From assembly GCF_009800965.1 (NCBI RefSeq), contig NZ_WUAF01000009.1, positions 1-64,000 on the forward strand: a DNA stretch of 64,000 bases, read 5' to 3'. Both the position numbers and the translations under genes were made by a program. The notes below the pieces were generated by a model, which was not told where the DNA came from, did no database searches, and worked only from the letters and a program-made list of their open reading frames with translations. Origin of the DNA: Cognatazoarcus halotolerans. Its GTDB lineage: Bacteria; Pseudomonadota; Gammaproteobacteria; Burkholderiales; Rhodocyclaceae. Positions 7,452 to 18,173 of this stretch are shown piece after piece. The first letter of the stretch is position 1. Every line of letters begins with the position of its first letter.

Positions 7452-8600
7452 ATGAACAGCCAAACCCCCGCCGACAGCCACGTTGCGCTGCTGGTCGCCA
7501 CCCGCAAGGGCGCCTGGCTCTATCACGCGGACCCGGCGCGCAGCAGCTGGCGCGTCGACGGTCCGCATTTTCTGGGCCACATCATCAATCACCTGGTGCT
7601 GGACCCGCGGGACGGTCGCACCCTGCTCGCCGCCGCCAGCACCGGTCACCTCGGGCCGACCCTCTTCCGCTCGACCGATTTCGGCAAGAGCTGGGCCGAA
7701 GCGACCCGACCGCCGGCTTTCGGCCCGGCAACCAACGGCCTGCCGGGCCGTTCGGTGAAGCAAACTTTCTGGCTCACTCCGGGCCCCGCCGGCGAGCCGG
7801 GCGTGTGGTACGCCGGCACCTCGCCGCAGGGGCTGTTCCGTTCAGAAGACGGCGGCATGAGCTGGTCGCCCTTCTCGGTGATCAATGACGATCCGCAGTA
7901 CCGCGAGTGGATGGGCACCGAACAGGACGGCACACCGGACGGCCCAAAGCTGCATTCGATCATCGTCGACCCGCGCGACCCGGCCCACCTGTACATCGCG
8001 ATGTCCGGGGGCGGCGTACACGAATCGCTCGACGGCGGGCGCAGCTTCGCGCCGCTGGTCGAAGGCATGGAAGTGGTCGAGGGCTTCGACCCGAACTCGA
8101 TCGCTTTCCACGACCCGCACTGCATCCGCCTCTGCCCGGCCAAACCGGACCGCCTCTACCAGCAGAATCACTGCGGCATCTACCGCCTCGATCGCCCCGC
8201 AACCCGCTGGCAGCGCATCGGCCGCGGCATGCCGGCGGAGGTCGGTGACATCGGTTTTCCGATGGTGGTGCATCCGCGTGATCCGGACTCCGCCTGGGTC
8301 TTTCCGATGGACGGCACCCAGGTGTGGCCACGTACCAGCCCGGGCGGCAGGCCGGCAGTCTATGCGACCCGCGACGGCGGCGAGAGCTGGCAGCGCCAGG
8401 ACCACGGGCTGCCGGCCGGGCAGGCGTGGTGGACGGTGAAGCGGCAGGCCATGTGCGCCGACGGCGAGGCCGAGGTCGGCCTCTACTTCGGCACCACCAG
8501 CGGCGAACTCTGGGCAAGCCGCGACGAGGGGCGGAGCTGGGACTGCATCGCCCGCCACCTTCCCGAGATCTACGCCGTCGAAGCGGCAACGCTGCCCTGA
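7452..8600 (+). CDS. BNR-repeat (sialidase-like beta-propeller) protein
   Basis: A 382-residue beta-propeller protein with several Asp-box/BNR motifs (S-x-D-x-G-x-x-W): RSTDFGKSWAEA, RSEDGGMSWSPF, ESLDGGRSFAPL, ATRDGGESWQRQ and ASRDEGRSWDCI. No signal peptide is seen, so it is probably cytoplasmic. Proteins of this type are annotated as WD40/YVTN/BNR-like or exo-alpha-sialidase, but no sialidase arginine triad was identified, so a glycosidase role should not be assumed. Its stop is 7 bp before the MoaD/ThiS-like gene, which suggests the two act together. Confidence 0.85.
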   Translation: MNSQTPADSHVALLVATRKGAWLYHADPARSSWRVDGPHFLGHIINHLVLDPRDGRTLLAAASTGHLGPTLFRSTDFGKSWAEATRPPAFGPATNGLPGRSVKQTFWLTPGPAGEPGVWYAGTSPQGLFRSEDGGMSWSPFSVINDDPQYREWMGTEQDGTPDGPKLHSIIVDPRDPAHLYIAMSGGGVHESLDGGRSFAPLVEGMEVVEGFDPNSIAFHDPHCIRLCPAKPDRLYQQNHCGIYRLDRPATRWQRIGRGMPAEVGDIGFPMVVHPRDPDSAWVFPMDGTQVWPRTSPGGRPAVYATRDGGESWQRQDHGLPAGQAWWTVKRQAMCADGEAEVGLYFGTTSGELWASRDEGRSWDCIARHLPEIYAVEAATLP

Positions 8601-8607
8601 GCGCGCG

Positions 8608-8865
8608 ATGAAGGTCCTGATCCCCAGCGCGCTGCGCAGCTACACCGGGCAAGCCTGGGTCGAGGCAGGCGGCACCGTCCTGTCGGAGGTGCTCGCCGAC
8701 CTCGACCGGCAATTCCCCGGCATCCGCTTCCGCATGATTGACGAGCAGGGCGCAATCCGCCGCCACATCCGTTTCTTCCACGGCGAACAGATGGTTAAGA
8801 CGCTCGCCCACCCACTCGACCCGGAAGGACAACTCCTGATCGTGCAGGCCTTGAGCGGCGGATAA
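8608..8865 (+). CDS. MoaD/ThiS-family ubiquitin-like sulfur carrier
   Basis: An 85-residue small beta-grasp protein starting MKVLIPSALRSYTG and ending exactly in SGG. The C-terminal Gly-Gly is the feature of MoaD, ThiS and related sulfur carriers, where it is adenylated and thiocarboxylated. No E1-like MoeB/ThiF gene is in the window, so an activating enzyme would have to come from elsewhere. It is placed last in the sigma-factor module, 7 bp after the BNR gene. Pairing of a MoaD-like protein with a BNR-propeller protein recurs in bacteria as far as I recall, but the pathway is not known to me. Confidence 0.8.
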   Translation: MKVLIPSALRSYTGQAWVEAGGTVLSEVLADLDRQFPGIRFRMIDEQGAIRRHIRFFHGEQMVKTLAHPLDPEGQLLIVQALSGG

Positions 8866-8890
8866 GCCTGCCATGCAGCGCTACGGAGAC

Positions 8891-8922
8891 TTGACTTCAA
8901 TATAGGACCGTTTTAGTCTTAT
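8891..8922 (+). promoter_or_regulatory. suf operon promoter with palindromic Rrf2-type operator
   Basis: A -35 element TTGACT (8891-8896) and a -10-like TAGTCT (8914-8919) are 17 bp apart. Overlapping them is an inverted repeat ATAGGAC-N7-GTCTTAT (8902-8922, arms matching at 6 of 7 positions). Its size and the AT-rich middle fit binding sites of dimeric Rrf2 regulators such as SufR/IscR. The regulator gene lies 220 bp downstream at the head of the operon, so autoregulation is expected. Confidence 0.6.
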
Positions 8923-8953
8923 TTGCGTCATGTCCACCTGCCGGAGCCGCAAC

Positions 8954-9154
8954 ATGGACCTCACCGCTCCCCTTCTCGATTTTCTTGCCGTGTCCGCCCG
9001 TCATTTCGGGCTCGACGATGCCGAGCTGCGCGCCGGCCGCGCGTCTGCAGCGAGGCGCGCCTGGACCACGGTCGAACCGTCCCGAGAGCAGCCGAAGCGG
9101 GATGGCGACATGCAGGGGACATCCGTCCGCGGAGAAGAGTCATGCTGCGGGTAA
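8954..9154 (+). CDS. Possible small leader protein before sufR
   Basis: A 66-codon frame from an ATG at 8954 (alternative ATG at 8930) whose end overlaps the sufR start by 13 bp. It begins MDLTAPLLDFLAVSARHFGL, which looks like a real amphipathic N-terminus, then becomes Arg-rich and ends SCCG. I do not recognise it. It may be a translated leader that couples to the regulator gene, or simply a non-coding leader region. Confidence 0.25.
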   Translation: MDLTAPLLDFLAVSARHFGLDDAELRAGRASAARRAWTTVEPSREQPKRDGDMQGTSVRGEESCCG

Positions 9155-9624
9155 GCAAACTCACGGATTACGGGACGCTCGTCATGTCGCACATGGCGGG
9201 CAGCCCCGACCGACTCTTCAGCGTCACCGAACTCGCCGGGACCCTGCGCCTGAACACGCCGACGGTCAGCAAGGTGCTCAAGGCCCTGGGCCGCCACAAC
9301 CTCGTGACAAGCGTGCGTGGAACACGTGGCGGCTATGCGCTGGCCCGCCCCGCGGGCACGATCAGCGTCGCCGAAATCGTCGACGCGCTCGAGGAGCAAC
9401 CATTCGGGCTGACCGAATGCAGCGCGCTGTCTGGCACGTGCGATCTCGAGTCCGGTTGTCGCATCCGCGCGAACTGGCAACGCATCAACACCGCGGTTCG
9501 TGGCGTGCTGAACGGCATCAGCCTTGCCGACATGATGCAACCGGCACCAGTCGCGGTCCGCCCTTCCAGCATCGCCACCCGCGTGGCGCCGCGCGTGATC
9601 GCCGACAAGCTCAAGACACAATGA
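9142..9624 (+). CDS. sufR: SUF operon transcriptional regulator, Rrf2 family
   Basis: A 160-residue Rrf2-family regulator starting [19 protein letters not shown], typical of the proteobacterial SUF-associated regulator (SUF_reg type). The winged helix covers residues 1-75, with the recognition segment [19 protein letters not shown] and the wing [11 protein letters not shown]. Three cysteines in [16 protein letters not shown], about residues 93-108, are placed to bind an Fe-S cluster, so it should sense cluster supply. It heads the suf genes and ends 16 bp before the sufB start. The palindrome at 8902-8922 is its probable operator. Confidence 0.92.
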   Translation: MLRVSKLTDYGTLVMSHMAGSPDRLFSVTELAGTLRLNTPTVSKVLKALGRHNLVTSVRGTRGGYALARPAGTISVAEIVDALEEQPFGLTECSALSGTCDLESGCRIRANWQRINTAVRGVLNGISLADMMQPAPVAVRPSSIATRVAPRVIADKLKTQ

Positions 9625-9640
9625 AATGGAGATTCAACCC

Positions 9641-11092
<1,452 letters not shown>

Positions 11093-11105
11093 GGAGCGAA
11101 CAAAC

Positions 11106-11887
<782 letters not shown>

Positions 11888-11891
<4 letters not shown>

Positions 11892-13198
11892 GCGCGATAG
11901 ACACCTGGGTTGCCGAATTCAAGGCGCGCTCGGCGCAGCTGCCGGGCGCAGGCCTGCCCTGGCTGGCCGCCCGGCGCCAGCGGGCCATCGAACGCTTCGC
12001 CGACGAGGGCTGGCCGACGCGCCGCCATCCGCGCTGGCAGCACAGCTCGCTGGCCTTCATGGAGCAACAGGAATTCGCCGCGGCATCGGGTGCCGGTGAC
12101 GCCGCGGCGGCCCTGGCCGCGCTGCGTGGCGGCGAAGCCGGACACTGGATGGTGTTCATCGGCGGGTGCTTCAATGCCGGGCTCTCCGATATCGGTGCCC
12201 TGCCCGCAGGCGTGCTCATCCAGAGCCTTGCGGAAGCAATGGTCCAGCGTCCCGACCAGCTCGAGGCGGCCTTCGGCGAAGCAGACGACGGCGACAGCCC
12301 TGCGGCGCTCAACACCGCGCTGGCCGCGGACGGCGCTTTCATCCATCTTGGCCGCGGCATCGCGCTCGAGGCACCGATCCATCTCGTCTTCATCGCCGGG
12401 GCCGAGGAGCGCAGCCGTCACCTGCGCAATCTGGTGATCGCGGAAGCCGCCGCCGAGGCCAGCATCGTCGAACACCATGTCGGCAGCGGCACCGCGGCAT
12501 CCCTGACCACCGCCGTCACCCGCATCCAAGCCGGGGCGGACGCGCGCATCGCCCACCTCAAGCTGCAGCAGGAGAACGAACAGACCATCCACCTCGCAAG
12601 CATTGACTCGGTACAGGCGCGCGGCGCGCATTTTGCGTCGCACTCGCTGTCCTTCGGGGCACGGCTGGCGCGCAACGACATCCGCACCCGCTTTGAAGGT
12701 GAAGCCTGCGAGGCCCTGCTCAACGGCCTCTACCATGTCGACGGGCGCCGCCATGTAGACCATCACACCTGCATCGACCACGCCCGGCCGAACGGCAGCA
12801 GTCGCGAGTTCTACCGCGGCCTGCTCGACGGCAATGCGCGTGGGGTATTCACCGGTCGGGTGGTGGTGGCGCGCGACGCCCAGCGTAGCGACGCGATGCA
12901 GCGCTGCGACAATCTGCTGCTGTCGCGCCAGGCCGAGGCCGACGCCCGCCCCGAGCTGGAGATCTACGCCGACGACGTGAAGTGTTCGCACGGCGCGACC
13001 GTCGGCGAGATCGACGAGGACAGCCTCTTCTACCTGCGCTCGCGCGGGCTCGACGAGATCCACGCCCGCCGCCTGCTCACCTACGCCTTTGCCGCCGATG
13101 CGCTCGAACGCATCACGCTCCTGCCGCTGCGCAAGCGCGCCCGCGCGGCGCTGCTGGCCCGCCTGCCGGGCGGCGAACTGCTGGAGGAATTGCTATGA
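11888..13198 (+). CDS. sufD: Fe-S cluster assembly protein SufD
   Basis: A 436-residue SufD, partner of SufB in the scaffold. The C-terminal parallel beta-helix core shows [30 protein letters not shown] and [39 protein letters not shown], the strongly conserved SufB/SufD signature, including the histidine used at the SufB-SufD interface. The N-terminal part is more variable, as usual. It overlaps sufC by 4 bp and sufS by 4 bp, so translation is coupled. Confidence 0.95.
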
Positions 13199-14463
13199 AT
13201 GCGCAGAGCTCCGCCGCCCGCGCCGCACTCGCGCCGCTACGCCTCGAGGTGGCCGGCGACTTCCCGATCCTGTCCCGCACGGTGCACGGCCGCCGCCTGG
13301 TCTATCTCGACAACGGCGCCACCACCCAGAAGCCGGAGACGGTGATCGAAGCCGAACGGACCTTTTACCGCGAGTCGAACGCCAACATCCATCGGGGCGT
13401 GCATTGGCTGTCGCAACACGCCACCGACCTCTACGAGGCAGGCCGCAAGACGGTACAGCGCTTCATCAACGCCGCGAAAGCCGAAGAAGTCGTGTTCACC
13501 CGTGGCACCACCGAGGCGATCAACCTGGTGGCCCAGAGCTGGGGACGCGCGCAGCTCAAGGCCGGCGACGAGATCCTCATCACCACCATGGAGCACCACT
13601 CCAACATCGTGCCCTGGCAGTTGCTCTGTGAGCAGACCGGCGCAGTGCTCAAGGTGGCGCCGATCAACGACGCCGGCGAGCTCGAGCTCGACGCTTTCGC
13701 GGCGCTGCTCGGCGAGCGCACCCGGCTGGTGGCGATCACCCATGTGTCGAACGCGCTAGGCACGGTGAATCCGCTTGCCGGACTGATCGAGCAGGCGCAC
13801 GCGGTCGGCGCAACCGTGCTGGTGGACGGTGCCCAGGCAGTGGCCCACCAAGCAGTGGACGTGCAGGCCTTGGGCTGCGACTTCTACGCCTTTTCCGGCC
13901 ACAAGCTGTACGGGCCGACCGGCATCGGCGCACTCTACGGTCGCCACGCGCTGCTGGCCGCAATGCCTCCCTGGCAGGGCGGCGGCGACATGATCCGCAC
14001 GGTGAGCTTCGAGCGCAGCACCTACGCCGACGTCCCGCAGCGCTTCGAGGCGGGCACCCCGAACATTGCCGGCGTGGTCGGTCTGGCCGCGGCGATCGAC
14101 TATGTATCGGGCATCGGCATGGCCAGCATCGCGGTACACGAGCATGCCCTGCTCGAGCATGCCACCGCGACACTGAACGGAATCCCCGGGCTGCGCCTGA
14201 TCGGCACGGCGGCCAACAAGGCCGGCATCCTGTCCTTCATGGTCGACGGCATCCACCCACACGATCTCGGCACCATCCTCGATGCCGAGGGCGTGGCGAT
14301 CCGCGCCGGCCACCACTGCGCCATGCCGCTGATGACCCGCTTCGGCATCCCCGGTACCGCCCGCGCCTCGCTCGGCGTGTACAACGACGAGGCCGACATC
14401 GCCGCGCTTGCCGAGGCGATCGAAAAGGCACAACACATGTTCGGCACGAGGCAGACACGATGA
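13195..14463 (+). CDS. sufS: Cysteine desulfurase SufS
   Basis: A 422-residue group II cysteine desulfurase. It starts at the ATG that overlaps the sufD stop (ATGA). Visible motifs are YLDNGATTQKP, the TEAINLVAQSW cofactor region, MEHHSNIVPW, VDGAQAVAHQAVDV, the PLP lysine in FYAFSGHKLYGPTGIG, and the catalytic cysteine in IRAGHHCAMPLM. It releases sulfur from cysteine as a persulfide for transfer to SufU/SufB. No sufE is present; sufU follows with a 4-bp overlap and is the likely acceptor. Confidence 0.96.
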   Translation: MNAQSSAARAALAPLRLEVAGDFPILSRTVHGRRLVYLDNGATTQKPETVIEAERTFYRESNANIHRGVHWLSQHATDLYEAGRKTVQRFINAAKAEEVVFTRGTTEAINLVAQSWGRAQLKAGDEILITTMEHHSNIVPWQLLCEQTGAVLKVAPINDAGELELDAFAALLGERTRLVAITHVSNALGTVNPLAGLIEQAHAVGATVLVDGAQAVAHQAVDVQALGCDFYAFSGHKLYGPTGIGALYGRHALLAAMPPWQGGGDMIRTVSFERSTYADVPQRFEAGTPNIAGVVGLAAAIDYVSGIGMASIAVHEHALLEHATATLNGIPGLRLIGTAANKAGILSFMVDGIHPHDLGTILDAEGVAIRAGHHCAMPLMTRFGIPGTARASLGVYNDEADIAALAEAIEKAQHMFGTRQTR

Positions 14464-14912
14464 GCACCATGGACGGCAACCTGCGCGAGCTTTACCAGGA
14501 AGTGATCTTCGATCACAACCGCCAGCCGCGTAACTTTCACGAAATGCCCGAGGCCGATCACCAGGCCGATGGCCACAACCCGCTGTGCGGTGACCAGCTC
14601 ACCGTGTTCCTGCGCATCGAGGACGGCAGGATCGCGGATGCGAGCTTCGTCGGCCACGGCTGCGCGATCTCCACCGCGTCGGCCTCGCTGATGACCGAGG
14701 CCATCAAGGGCAAGCCTGTGGACGAAGTCGAGGCGCTGTTCCGCGACTTTCACGCCATGCTCACCGACACGCCACCGGACCGCGACTTCGGCAAGCTCGC
14801 GGTGCTCGGCGGCGTGCGCGAATTCCCCGCGCGGGTCAAGTGCGCAACGCTGGCCTGGCACACCCTGCACAACGCGCTGATCGGGGAGCACGACCCCGCG
14901 CGCACCGAATAA
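14460..14912 (+). CDS. sufU: SufU-type sulfur-transfer/scaffold protein
   Basis: A 150-residue NifU N-domain protein of the SufU type. The three ligand cysteines are in NPLCGDQL, GHGCAIS and RVKCATLAW, and an Asp follows the first one as in SufU. SufU acts as a zinc-dependent sulfur acceptor for SufS in Gram-positives, and the same SufS-SufU pairing without SufE occurs in some proteobacteria. The 4-bp overlap with sufS supports direct partnership. Confidence 0.94.
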   Translation: MSTMDGNLRELYQEVIFDHNRQPRNFHEMPEADHQADGHNPLCGDQLTVFLRIEDGRIADASFVGHGCAISTASASLMTEAIKGKPVDEVEALFRDFHAMLTDTPPDRDFGKLAVLGGVREFPARVKCATLAWHTLHNALIGEHDPARTE

Positions 14913-14922
14913 GGAAACGACC

Positions 14923-15495
14923 ATGGGCGACGCTTACGGCGAAACCGACTCCCGCACCCTGAGCCGCGACTGCGCGGCGGTGAGTGTGCCCTGGGGCCGT
15001 CCCGAAACCCTGGAGGCCGGCAACTACGCACTGATCACTCAGCGCCTGGGCGGCTCGATCACGGTGATGTGCGGCGGCAATCTCTATCGCATCGACGAAC
15101 GCAACGCCGACGCGCTGGGCCTCGAGCCGCAGCTGGTCGAGTTGCCCACCGTGGCCGAGCACGGCGAGCGCAGCGCCGAGAGCATCGAGCAGGCGGCCTG
15201 GGCACAGCTGGGCACCTGTTTCGACCCGGAGATTCCGATCGACATCGTCAATCTCGGCCTGGTGTACGCCTGCACCGCCGAGCCGATCGACAAGGACAGC
15301 TACCGCCTCGCGGTGAAGATGACGCTCACCGCCCCCGGCTGCGGCATGGGTACCCTCATCGCCGACGAAGCACGCGAGAAGCTGCTGACCATCCCCGGGG
15401 TGGAAGAGGCTGAGGTGGACCTGGTGTGGGATCCTCCGTGGAGCCGCGAGATGATGAGCGAAGCGGCACGACTGGAAATGGGGATGATGTGGTGA
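14923..15495 (+). CDS. sufT: SUF system maturation protein SufT
   Basis: A 190-residue protein whose C-terminal half is a MIP18/DUF59 domain (CFDPEIPIDIVNLGLVYAC, LTAPGCGMG, VEVDLVWDPPW with local differences). The N-terminal extension (about 85 residues) is typical of the putative Fe-S assembly protein SufT. DUF59 proteins act in late Fe-S cluster delivery. Good AAGGAA site before the ATG at 14923. It ends the recognisable SUF operon. Confidence 0.93.
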   Translation: MGDAYGETDSRTLSRDCAAVSVPWGRPETLEAGNYALITQRLGGSITVMCGGNLYRIDERNADALGLEPQLVELPTVAEHGERSAESIEQAAWAQLGTCFDPEIPIDIVNLGLVYACTAEPIDKDSYRLAVKMTLTAPGCGMGTLIADEAREKLLTIPGVEEAEVDLVWDPPWSREMMSEAARLEMGMMW

Positions 15496-15709
15496 TTGGC
15501 AGTACGCATCGCCCGGCAACCGTGCGCCGCCTGCAACCGGAAAACCTCCGCCACCGGGGCCATAGCCGTTTGCGAACCGGGTGCATGGTGGCTGCTTCGA
15601 CATCCGGTCGACAACCCGGCCCCTGAAGGTGCCGGTCAGCGCGATCGTGGGCCCGCATTTCGTCGACGCCATCAAGATCTATCGGGGCACCAGCAAGCTA
15701 TCTGTGTAG
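15496..15709 (+). pseudogene. Apparent remnant of a Rieske-type ferredoxin
   Basis: Directly after sufT, fragments in different frames look like a SUF-linked Rieske ferredoxin. One frame gives AIAVCEPGA (about 15560-15586). Another gives VHGGCFDIRS from 15581, continuing to PLKVPVSAIVGPHF and YRGTSKLSV with a stop at 15707-15709. The second fragment resembles the C-P-x-H-G-x-x-F-D-x-x-x-G box and following strands. The first CxH ligand pair is missing and frames change at least once. The identification rests on short motifs and is tentative. Confidence 0.3.
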
Positions 15710-15867
15710 TCAGCATCCATATGCCGGAACGCTGATGACCTATGATCTGACGATATCGACGCACTCGCTGCGATCGACTCCGATAACCCTTGCCCTTTGT
15801 CGGATATTTTTACACACCACCCCCTGGCGCTCAGTGCAACTCTTTGAATTCATTAAAAGTTACATTT

Positions 15868-15883
15868 TGGCACAAATGATGCT
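15868..15883 (+). promoter_or_regulatory. Sigma-54 (-24/-12) promoter of PEP-CTERM gene
   Basis: TGGCACAAATGATGCT matches the RpoN consensus TGGCAC-N5-TTGCW at all but one of the specified positions, with the invariant GG and GC 10 bp apart. It lies 80 bp upstream of the ATG at 15964, in an AT-rich stretch unlike the surrounding genes. In Zoogloea-type bacteria PEP-CTERM genes depend on RpoN and the PrsK/PrsR two-component system, which fits. Confidence 0.62.
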
Positions 15884-15963
15884 CGGAAAGATTCGAATGC
15901 GCCACATTGGCGGATTTGGCGCACTCAGCGTTTCACCTGTCCGACAACAAGGGGGATCAGACA

Positions 15964-16935
15964 ATGTTTCGCAGATCGATAATCAAGGGGCTCGTCGCAT
16001 CGCTTATTGGTGCGACGTGTATCGGCATGAGCACCATCGCATCGGCAGCGCCGTTCGCGGTGGGAGACGTGTTCGCATCGACAGGAAATGGCCAGGTCAA
16101 TGTTTACAGCCAGAGCGGGGTGTTTAAGCAGACGCTCGACACCGGTCTGGGTGGGTTTACCACTGGCGGCACTTTCGACAAGAACGGCAACTTCTACGTC
16201 ACCGCATTCAGCGCCAATGTCGTCTCGAAATTCGACAACAACGGCAACCTTGTGGATGCCACCTGGGCCAACGGTATATCGCGCGTCGAATCGATCGTGT
16301 TCGATGCTGCCGGCAACGCCTACCTCGGCAACGCTGGTTCAGCCCAAATCCAGAAAGTGAGCTCTACTGGTGCCCCGATCACCAACATCGCGGTGTTGCA
16401 GAACACGGACTGGATCGATCTCGCTGCTGATCAGACGACGCTGCTATACAGTAATGAAGGCAGCACCATTCGGCAGATCGATACGGCAACCAACGTCGAC
16501 ACGGTATTTACCTCCGGAGCGTATGGCGCTCTGTTTGCCAAACGCTACCTTGCAGACGGTGGTGTGCTGGCAGCATCGGGCAACGGCAACGTCTACCGTT
16601 GGGATCTGAACGGTGTCCTGCAGCAGACTTATGCCATTGGAATCGGCAGCGTCTTTGCCCTGAACCTCGATCCGAACGGAACGTCGTTCTGGACCGGTAC
16701 GCTTGGCGGCTCGGCTGTTCGCAAAGTGAACATTGCTACCGGCGCCATAGAGGAAAGCTGGAGTACCGGTCTGACCGATCTCTATGGCTTGGCCGTCTAT
16801 GGTGAAATCCAGGCTGGCGGAGGCGGCGTCGACACTGGCGGCGGAAATGGCGGCACGGTCCCCGAGCCCGGAACGATCGGCCTGCTCGCATTTGCACTTG
16901 CCGCATTTGGAGCAGTCCGCCGTCGCAAGGCATAA
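15964..16935 (+). CDS. PEP-CTERM sorting-domain protein, NHL/propeller-like
   Basis: A 323-residue exported protein. The ATG at 15964 follows AAGGGGGA; a frame-extending ATG upstream is not needed. The signal peptide (about 1-28) ends near STIASAA. The body has repeated short strands (FDKNGNFYVTAFS, FDNNGNLVDAT, FDAAGNAYLGNAG) of a six-bladed NHL/SMP-30-like propeller. A Gly-rich linker precedes the C-terminal sorting signal VPEPGTIGLLAFALAAFGAVRRRKA-like segment: PEP motif, hydrophobic helix, Arg cluster. Such proteins are cleaved by exosortase; no exosortase gene is in the window. Confidence 0.92.
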   Translation: MFRRSIIKGLVASLIGATCIGMSTIASAAPFAVGDVFASTGNGQVNVYSQSGVFKQTLDTGLGGFTTGGTFDKNGNFYVTAFSANVVSKFDNNGNLVDATWANGISRVESIVFDAAGNAYLGNAGSAQIQKVSSTGAPITNIAVLQNTDWIDLAADQTTLLYSNEGSTIRQIDTATNVDTVFTSGAYGALFAKRYLADGGVLAASGNGNVYRWDLNGVLQQTYAIGIGSVFALNLDPNGTSFWTGTLGGSAVRKVNIATGAIEESWSTGLTDLYGLAVYGEIQAGGGGVDTGGGNGGTVPEPGTIGLLAFALAAFGAVRRRKA

Positions 16936-16967
16936 GCACCGCTGAATCCGTACGCGAATCGCCCTTC

Positions 16968-17004
16968 GATGTCTGGTCCCGCCATTCAGGCGGGACCAGA
17001 CATC
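16968..17004 (+). terminator. Strong hairpin after PEP-CTERM gene
   Basis: A perfect 16-bp stem, GATGTCTGGTCCCGCC / ATTCA loop / GGCGGGACCAGACATC, begins 33 bp after the stop codon. No T-run follows, so termination may be factor-assisted, or the hairpin may protect the mRNA 3' end. The DUF3750 gene converges from the other side, so it could serve both. Confidence 0.6.
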
Positions 17005-17138
17005 GAGAAGGTGCCGGGTCGATACCCCAACAGAACGGGTGCAAGCGCGCTTCTTACGCCCATCCCACGCCGTTTCCCCGAGGCGTTGGCCACAACAAGA
17101 AAAGCCGGTCTGACCGGACACATCGACCCACCTACCAA

Positions 17139-17921
17139 TCAGGGCAACACCGGAAAGCCGATCCGTCCGATTCCGGGCAGCTTGAGTGCGGGCGGCGAGA
17201 AATCGATCCCCGCCGTCAGGCCGAGCAGATTCAGCTCCAGCCCCTCCTGAGGCGCTACCGTAAAACCGATCAGCCCGCCGAGCGAGGCCTGCAAGCCAGC
17301 GCCACTTGGCGCCGGAGCGAACACGGCCTTGTCGGCGAGATAGTCCTTGCCGATCGCCGTGGGTGGCAGTTCCGCCCGCAACTCGGGTAGCTGCCGGGTT
17401 AGCCAGGCAGTGAAGGTATTGCTGTTGGGGCCCGGCCATACGCGGTACTCATGGTTGTACGGATACTCGGCGGACAGGCGATGCAGCCGCGCGATCAGTT
17501 CGTCGACCTCCGAGCCTCCGCGCAAATCGGCAAGCAACGTTGGCCGATTGCCGAACCAGTAGCCATCGGGCACCCCTTCGTGCACCCGTACCGCATCGCG
17601 ACCACGGGCGACGCCGAAACCCATTACCTCGAATCGCGTATAGCGCTGAGCACCCGAGGGTTTGGCCGTAACCCAGGTGTGCACGCCAAGGGCACCGCGC
17701 CACCTGACCGCACGTGCGGCATAGACCTGGATCACGGCCTCGGACACAAGCGCCGGATCCGGCGCCTGGCCACTGCTGTCCTGACGGGCACTGCGCCAAT
17801 CGGCATGGGCCTCGCCGTTGAAGAAATAACTGCCCACGGCATAGCCGGGCGGCAGGAAAAACACCGCCAGCAGGATGGCGCGCAGTCGTCGCCACCAGCA
17901 GTACGAAGAGCTTGCAGGCAC
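17139..17921 (-). CDS. DUF3750 domain protein, membrane-anchored
   Basis: A 260-residue protein starting at a GTG (17921); no ATG exists near the N-terminus. One membrane segment (LRAILLAVFFLPPGYAVG, about 12-30) is followed by a periplasmic domain that matches DUF3750: VRWRGALGVHTWVTAKP, then YWFGNRPTLLADLRG, and YPYNHEYRVWPGPNSNTFTAWL. These Asn/His/Trp-rich motifs are conserved in the family, whose function is unknown. The C-terminal part is predicted beta-rich (GLQASLGGLIGFTVAPQEGLELNLLGLTAG in pieces). It stands alone between terminator-like DNA and the dksA-like gene. Confidence 0.85.
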   Translation of the reverse strand: MPASSSYCWWRRLRAILLAVFFLPPGYAVGSYFFNGEAHADWRSARQDSSGQAPDPALVSEAVIQVYAARAVRWRGALGVHTWVTAKPSGAQRYTRFEVMGFGVARGRDAVRVHEGVPDGYWFGNRPTLLADLRGGSEVDELIARLHRLSAEYPYNHEYRVWPGPNSNTFTAWLTRQLPELRAELPPTAIGKDYLADKAVFAPAPSGAGLQASLGGLIGFTVAPQEGLELNLLGLTAGIDFSPPALKLPGIGRIGFPVLP

Positions 17922-18173
17922 AGGTCCGGTCTCGAGTGCGGTTCAGGGAGAGCACCCGCGCTGCGGCGGGATGCAAAGACACATAGGCACCTGCAACGGG
18001 CGGAAGGTTCCTCCCTCCGCCCCATGGACTGCATTGCCGCCGTCACCGCCGGCGCGGATCGGGATACGCGACCACCGAGCGCAAGCCGCTTCGGAAAGAT
18101 GGGGCGACAAACCGTCGCGAATCAGGGTGTCGCCCAGCCCGGCTGTCCGGCGGGCCAGGCGGAAACGCCCGGA

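Noticed and set aside
7452-8600. BNR protein considered as a true sialidase
   Set aside because: Asp-box repeats alone do not make a sialidase; no signal peptide or arginine triad was found.
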